Assembly: GCA_008931825.1 (NCBI GenBank)
Contig: QXVZ01032917.1
Span: 134,655 to 198,654, forward strand
Length of the DNA stretch: 64,000 nucleotides
Direction of reading: 5' to 3'
Source of the DNA: Phallusia fumigata
Lineage: Eukaryota > Chordata > Ascidiacea > Phlebobranchia > Ascidiidae
Made by a program: the position numbers and the translations under genes. The notes under the pieces are model-generated. The model made no database searches, had not been told where the DNA came from, and worked only from the letters and a program-made list of their open reading frames with translations. How positions within the stretch are numbered: position 1 is the first letter of the stretch; each line of letters opens with the position of its first letter. Positions 60,030-64,000 of the stretch are shown piece by piece.

Positions 60030-62530
60030 ATGGGCGTACCAGGCCCCTATGACGTAGTTATTGTTGGGGCTGGCCCACACGCTCTAGCTCTGTTAACTCG
60101 GCTGCTTGTTGACGTGGATGATAAATATGAGGAACGACCAAACAATGAAAAACTGTTTTATACAACAAGTAAAGGTGTGTCTATAGTGCGTTTTACGTAG
60201 TCCAAATTTCTCTGCATTTATAGATATTTTTTAATGCAGTATATATATAGTATAGTTTGTTTAGTACATGGCTGACTAAGTTTTGTACAGCAATAAAATG
60301 CCCAAAAAGTGTTGTTTGTCTCTAATAGCTACTGAAAATTATTTTGCTGTCTTAAGGAAAACTTCAAACAAAAGTCAAAGACAATCCTCAAATGCAGCAC
60401 ACTCCAAGACAGATTGTAGCATTTCTCAATTCAAAATTGAAGCGAAAAACTAGTTTGAGCAACATTTGTGTTATTGATGAGTATGTAGTTTATCTGTTTA
60501 AAGTCTGTTTTTTTTTTGTAATGTTTTGTATTTTTCTCTGATTTTTTATGCTGTTTTTGCATTCTACCAATTTGACACATGCTTCAAATAACATTTTTCC
60601 AATAAATTTACAGAAATGGTTGTTGGATGACCCAGTGGGCAAAGCAGTTTGATGTCCTTGGAATTTCCCACCTTAGGTCAACATCTTCAGTCCATCCAGA
60701 TGCCTTTGACTTGCAAAGCCTCGTTGTCTTTGCAACAATGCAAAAGAGGGAGTCAGAAATGTTGGACATTTCTAGAAGTATTCGAGGTTCCAAATTTAGC
60801 GGACCATTCATAATACCATCCACAGCCTTGTTTTGGAATTTTTGCAAACACATTGTCACCACCTATGGCCTAGAAAAGCATGTAAAGCAAGGAAAGGTTA
60901 CAGATATTGTGAAGGAAACTGATGGTGATCGATCTCTGGTTTACAGCCTTACAATGAGTGATGGTAGCAATATCCAAGCCAAAAATGTTGTGATCAGCAC
61001 TGGAAACACAACTTTAAAAAATATTCCAATTTGGGCTAAGGATATTTATGCCTCAAACAAAGATGGAACAGTTTTGCATTCAAGTGATTTAATTCAAGAA
61101 AGCCAATGCAAAGGAATTGGTGAAATACAACTGCACAACATCCATAATGCTTCAGCCAATTTAGGTTTTAATACATCACCATTTAGTTGGGACTTAGAAG
61201 GCAAGGAATTGTTAATTGTTGGAGGAGGATTAAGCTCTGGTCATTTGGCAATTAAAGCTGCTAAGATGGGAGCAAAACAGGTTAAAAAAAACACATGTTT
61301 TGTGTATTTATTCAATAAATAGATGAATTTTTGAATTTCAATGTTTTACTTTTTTTAGGTGCATTTAGTATGCAGATCTCATATTAAAATACGCCAGTTT
61401 GATCTATCACTGGACTGGATTGGTCGGAGTCGGTTTAAAAAGCTTGCAGAATACTTTTCCATTCAATGCTGTTGGGTACAAAATTTAGAATTAGCTGAAT
61501 TACTAGTCAAACTTGACCAAAAGCTTTTTTAAAACACTTAACATTTGATATTGGTGTGTGAAGAAAAATGTGTACTAGTAGCTAACTGTTTATAGCAGGG
61601 GTGGGCAAACTTGTTCAATGGAAGAGTCACTTGCTTGTATAGTAGTGTCAATACAAATACAAGGCAACAGTTATAGAAACAATACAAACACGATATATTA
61701 GGTTTTTTGATTCTTTGTAGCTGTTACACTGCAATGTTATATGACAGTGGGTAAAAAATTGATACATGAAACAAATTTCAAATATAGGGTAACAACTCAA
61801 TTTGGGATATTACTGTTCACCTAGAAGAGCCACAAAAACTATCTCGACGAGCCGCATGCAGCTTGAGAGCCCGGGTTTGCCTACCGCTGGTTTATAGCTT
61901 AAAATTGTTAGCTTCATTGCAAGAACTTATGCACTGTGTGCTTCTTATGGCCAATATACATATATATGTCTTTTTAAGGAACGTTTGCAAGTACTACAAG
62001 CTGCACGAAACGGAGGCAGCATCACTCCTGTTGTACATGAGGAACTTACGAAGTTAGTGGAGGAAGGCTTAGTAAACATATATGAAAATACTGATGTGTG
62101 GTCATGTGAAGAAAAGACACAGTTAGATGGTAACAACCTAGTACTACTTTTATTTTAATTACTTTCATCATTTGCTGTTCTACTACACAGCAAATTTTTC
62201 TTTTCAGAAAATGACGGCAAGAAATGGATTGTGGAACTTAGCAATTTGGACTCTTTGAATGTTCACAAGGTTTTTCTTGCAACTGGAAGCACCATAGACT
62301 CCCAGAGAGACCCACTTTTACGTCATTTACATAAGTTCGGTGTTGTGGACATTGTTGAAGGCCTACCTGTGGTCACTGAGGATCTCGAGTGGCAACAAGA
62401 CAGTGGTTTGTTTGTCATGGGTGTTTACGCTGCATTACAACTTGGTCCGGACGCTTTAAACATAGCTGGTGCCCGTGCAGGCGCCAGTCGTATTGCTTAC
62501 AAGTTAAAAAAATCTTTGGAAATTTTATGA
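60030..62530 (+). CDS. FAD/NADPH-dependent oxidoreductase resembling SidA/PvdA/IucD N-hydroxylases
   Basis: Six exons: 60030-60174, 60357-60480, 60614-61280, 61359-61475, 61979-62129, 62208-62530; 508 residues, phases consistent. The N-terminus has an FAD site, YDVVIVGAGPHALALL (GxGxxA). A central NAD(P)H site reads LLIVGGGLSSGHLAIKAAKM, and LATGS precedes the C-terminal region. HLRSTSSVHPDAFDLQSL and MQHTPRQIVAFLN resemble the class B flavin monooxygenases that N-hydroxylate lysine or ornithine in microbial siderophore synthesis (family resemblance, from memory). In an animal the substrate is unknown; no siderophore genes are near. The donor of exon 4 (GTACAA) is weak but the only one keeping phase. 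An AG four bases before the ATG could be a trans-splice acceptor. Intron 4 holds a hAT-like MITE. Confidence 0.82.
61596..61889. mobile_element. hAT-like MITE with perfect 8-bp target duplication, 294 bp
   Basis: Ends CAGGGGTGGGCAAAC and GTTTGCCTACCGCTG, a 15-bp terminal inverted repeat with two mismatches. GTTTATAG is present on both sides (61588-61595 and 61890-61897), a perfect 8-bp target duplication. GAGTCACTTG and GAGCCGCATGCAGC motifs near the ends are typical of this element type. It lies in intron 4 of the flavoprotein gene. Confidence 0.85.
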
Positions 62531-64000
62531 CAGAATCGCGATTGTTTCAAACGTGTGCGTTGAATTGATTTAAATTTTGGCTTAAAGAGACCCGGGAAGT
62601 CATGCTGGTAGTTCGCAATGTTACTTAATCACCAGCAAGGAAACAGTGAGGCGTAACCTCGTGGAACCCCAGGATCCTTGTTCCAACTTAATCCATATAA
62701 AATGAAATTGATACCCGCGGTATCTCTAAACCTCATTGGTGTAATTATTTTATGCATTTCGGTTTTAAACGGGGCTGCCAATGTTTTAACGCACTTAGCT
62801 CAAATTGTTGAGTTCGGCTAGATTCGTATCGCGAATCATTTCAATCAATAATTGTATTCCGTTTTGCTGTGAACGAGCAGCTACCAATTAAGCTTGTACC
62901 CTAAGAAATGTGCTTAGACAAATTTTACCTGATTACAGACCGGAACCAACGCTGCTTTTTATTGTGGTGCAATCGTTACTTTATTGGTGCAAAATTTACT
63001 GTTTTTTTCAAATATTTTTTTAATTCTGTGCAAATGAATTATTTCTTTCTTCCGCGTGGTGGCAGCGCAGAGCTTTAATATGTGTGTCTCGGTTAAACGC
63101 AAATAAATTGAAGTCATATACATATGGCAGCATTTTTTTACAGCGCAGAAGTATACTTGGTTTGTGTGTGGAGAGGTTTTGTTAAAAATGAGAGAATAGG
63201 GCCAACTCGTCTCAGTTGCATGCTTCGCAGCTGACCGTGAAAACCTTCGCAGAACCGTAGACGGGGTTTACCGGGTCAGTGAAAAAACTGTTCAAGTTAT
63301 TTAAGGCAAAGGAACAGTAAGCAACAAAGCCGCCTTTTTTTGTCGACACGATGCACTTGAACGGTGCGGAACGTATAGCGTCGTTATCAAGGTACATTTT
63401 GCAGTCGTTTATTGCGTTGCAGGACTTTTCCGGTGAGCTTTGTTAAGTGCGATTCAGTTGCTAGCAACCAACATTATGAGCATGTTATTGACCAATGTCC
63501 TAAATAATTAATGGTATGGCCATTCAATTGTGTACTAGTAACAGTGATTTGCTACTTAAAAATGCATTGGCAGCCGCAACAGGATTGCTTACCTATATCA
63601 GCTGTTATAAGCTTTGAACTAAAGTGATTGTTAATTCAAGCGGGTTTCAGCAAACGTCCTCAAGTGCCGATGATTTTAGAACAGCTTACAGCAAACGCCC
63701 TTAAGTGATTTTTAGAACAACAGTTTAAATTTACGCACAACTGCATGGGCGGTGGAATACTGCTAACGGCATCAAAGTAATTCAGAACACAATTAAGGGT
63801 AGACGGCGACTGTTTCAAACCTTGGAATATTAAGCTTGCCAAATGGAAACGCGTTTGCTTGTTTTTTGAACGAGCAATTTTGACAGATAGCGTTTAAGTG
63901 TGGATGGCAACTGGCTAGGCGGTCGCCGTATTTTGACCTTCAACTTTTCTGTTCTGGTTGACAGATCATGTGTACAGCATAGTTACGTAACAAAGGTGTG
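62531..64000. other. 3' flank of the flavoprotein gene to window end
   Basis: Contains the 3' UTR of the flavoprotein gene and a possible minus-strand terminal exon at 63212-63421. A duplicated CAGCAAACG motif near 63650 and 63690 is minor. No other feature is supported. Confidence 0.45.
63212..63421 (-). CDS. Candidate terminal exon of a cysteine-rich secreted protein
   Basis: An open frame on the minus strand reads SCNAINDCKMYLDNDAIR, then FKCIVSTKKGGFVAYCSF and, at the end, TVSCEACN before the stop. Six cysteines in about 75 residues and a protein-like composition suggest a real exon. An AG acceptor is possible just before the SCNAINDC segment (GGAAAAG) or about 14 bases earlier. Upstream exons would lie beyond 63430 or past the window edge. 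The family is not recognised, and it could be chance. Confidence 0.3.
   Translation of the reverse strand, partial: CNAINDCKMYLDNDAIRSAPFKCIVSTKKGGFVAYCSFALNNLNSFFTDPVNPVYGSAKVFTVSCEACN

Noticed and set aside
59606-60052. A 148-codon plus-strand frame running into the flavoprotein start
   Set aside because: It is in a different frame from the flavoprotein gene and overlaps the relic exon on the opposite strand; no homology signal.
1-64000. CRISPR arrays, bacterial operons, rRNA genes, retroviral or Polinton elements
   Set aside because: No regularly spaced repeats, no Shine-Dalgarno-led gene trains, no rRNA sequence, and no LTR pair, reverse transcriptase or capsid-like frame was recognised.

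Overview
This is a piece of an animal nuclear genome, most likely a tunicate such as Ciona (inference). The sequence is AT-rich, nearly every gene is split by short GT-AG introns, and the gene set is metazoan: IRF transcription factors, an EGF/zona-pellucida receptor, monoamine oxidase and N-acylethanolamine acid amidase. Several genes have a splice-acceptor-like AG within a few bases of the ATG, which fits spliced-leader trans-splicing as known in Ciona. Two single N characters each join two copies of the same sequence, the mark of a draft assembly.

Layout. 1.7-5.1 kb and 7.4-11.1 kb, minus strand: two tandem interferon regulatory factor genes, each with seven exons in the same phases. 11-16 kb: largely gene-free, with one hAT-like MITE and a candidate extracellular exon. 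16.2-21.8 kb, plus: an eight-exon secreted/membrane EGF-ZP protein with a furin site and one membrane span. 23.9-29.9 kb, minus: a ten-exon monoamine oxidase whose second exon carries a frame-breaking 7-bp near-duplication. 30.0-31.8 kb: two large foldback repeats and the first N junction. 32.1-35.1 and 35.6-39.0 kb, plus: two tandem NAAA-like amidases with eight exons each. 39.6-58.8 kb, minus: three tandem copies of a gene for a histidine-rich membrane protein with about eleven spans that I cannot assign to a named family; the third copy contains the second N junction and a 1,650-bp duplication of three exons. A decayed exon at 59.6 kb suggests a lost fourth copy. 60.0-62.5 kb, plus: a two-nucleotide-site flavoprotein resembling the SidA/PvdA/IucD N-hydroxylating monooxygenases. 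62.5-64 kb: flank with a possible terminal exon of a cysteine-rich protein.

How it fits together. The window is dominated by local tandem duplication (IRF x2, NAAA x2, membrane protein x3 plus a relic), with patches of unusually high similarity between copies that look like gene conversion. Non-coding space holds hAT-like MITEs with 8-bp target duplications and long foldback elements. The most novel item is the three-copy membrane protein family with its conserved histidine clusters. MAO, NAAA and the flavin monooxygenase-like gene all belong to amine or amide chemistry, but nothing in the sequence shows that they act together.

Exon boundaries were derived by hand from GT/AG sites, reading-frame phase and paralog comparison. 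For every gene given as complete the exon lengths sum to a whole number of codons, except MAO, which is off by the 7-bp repeat.
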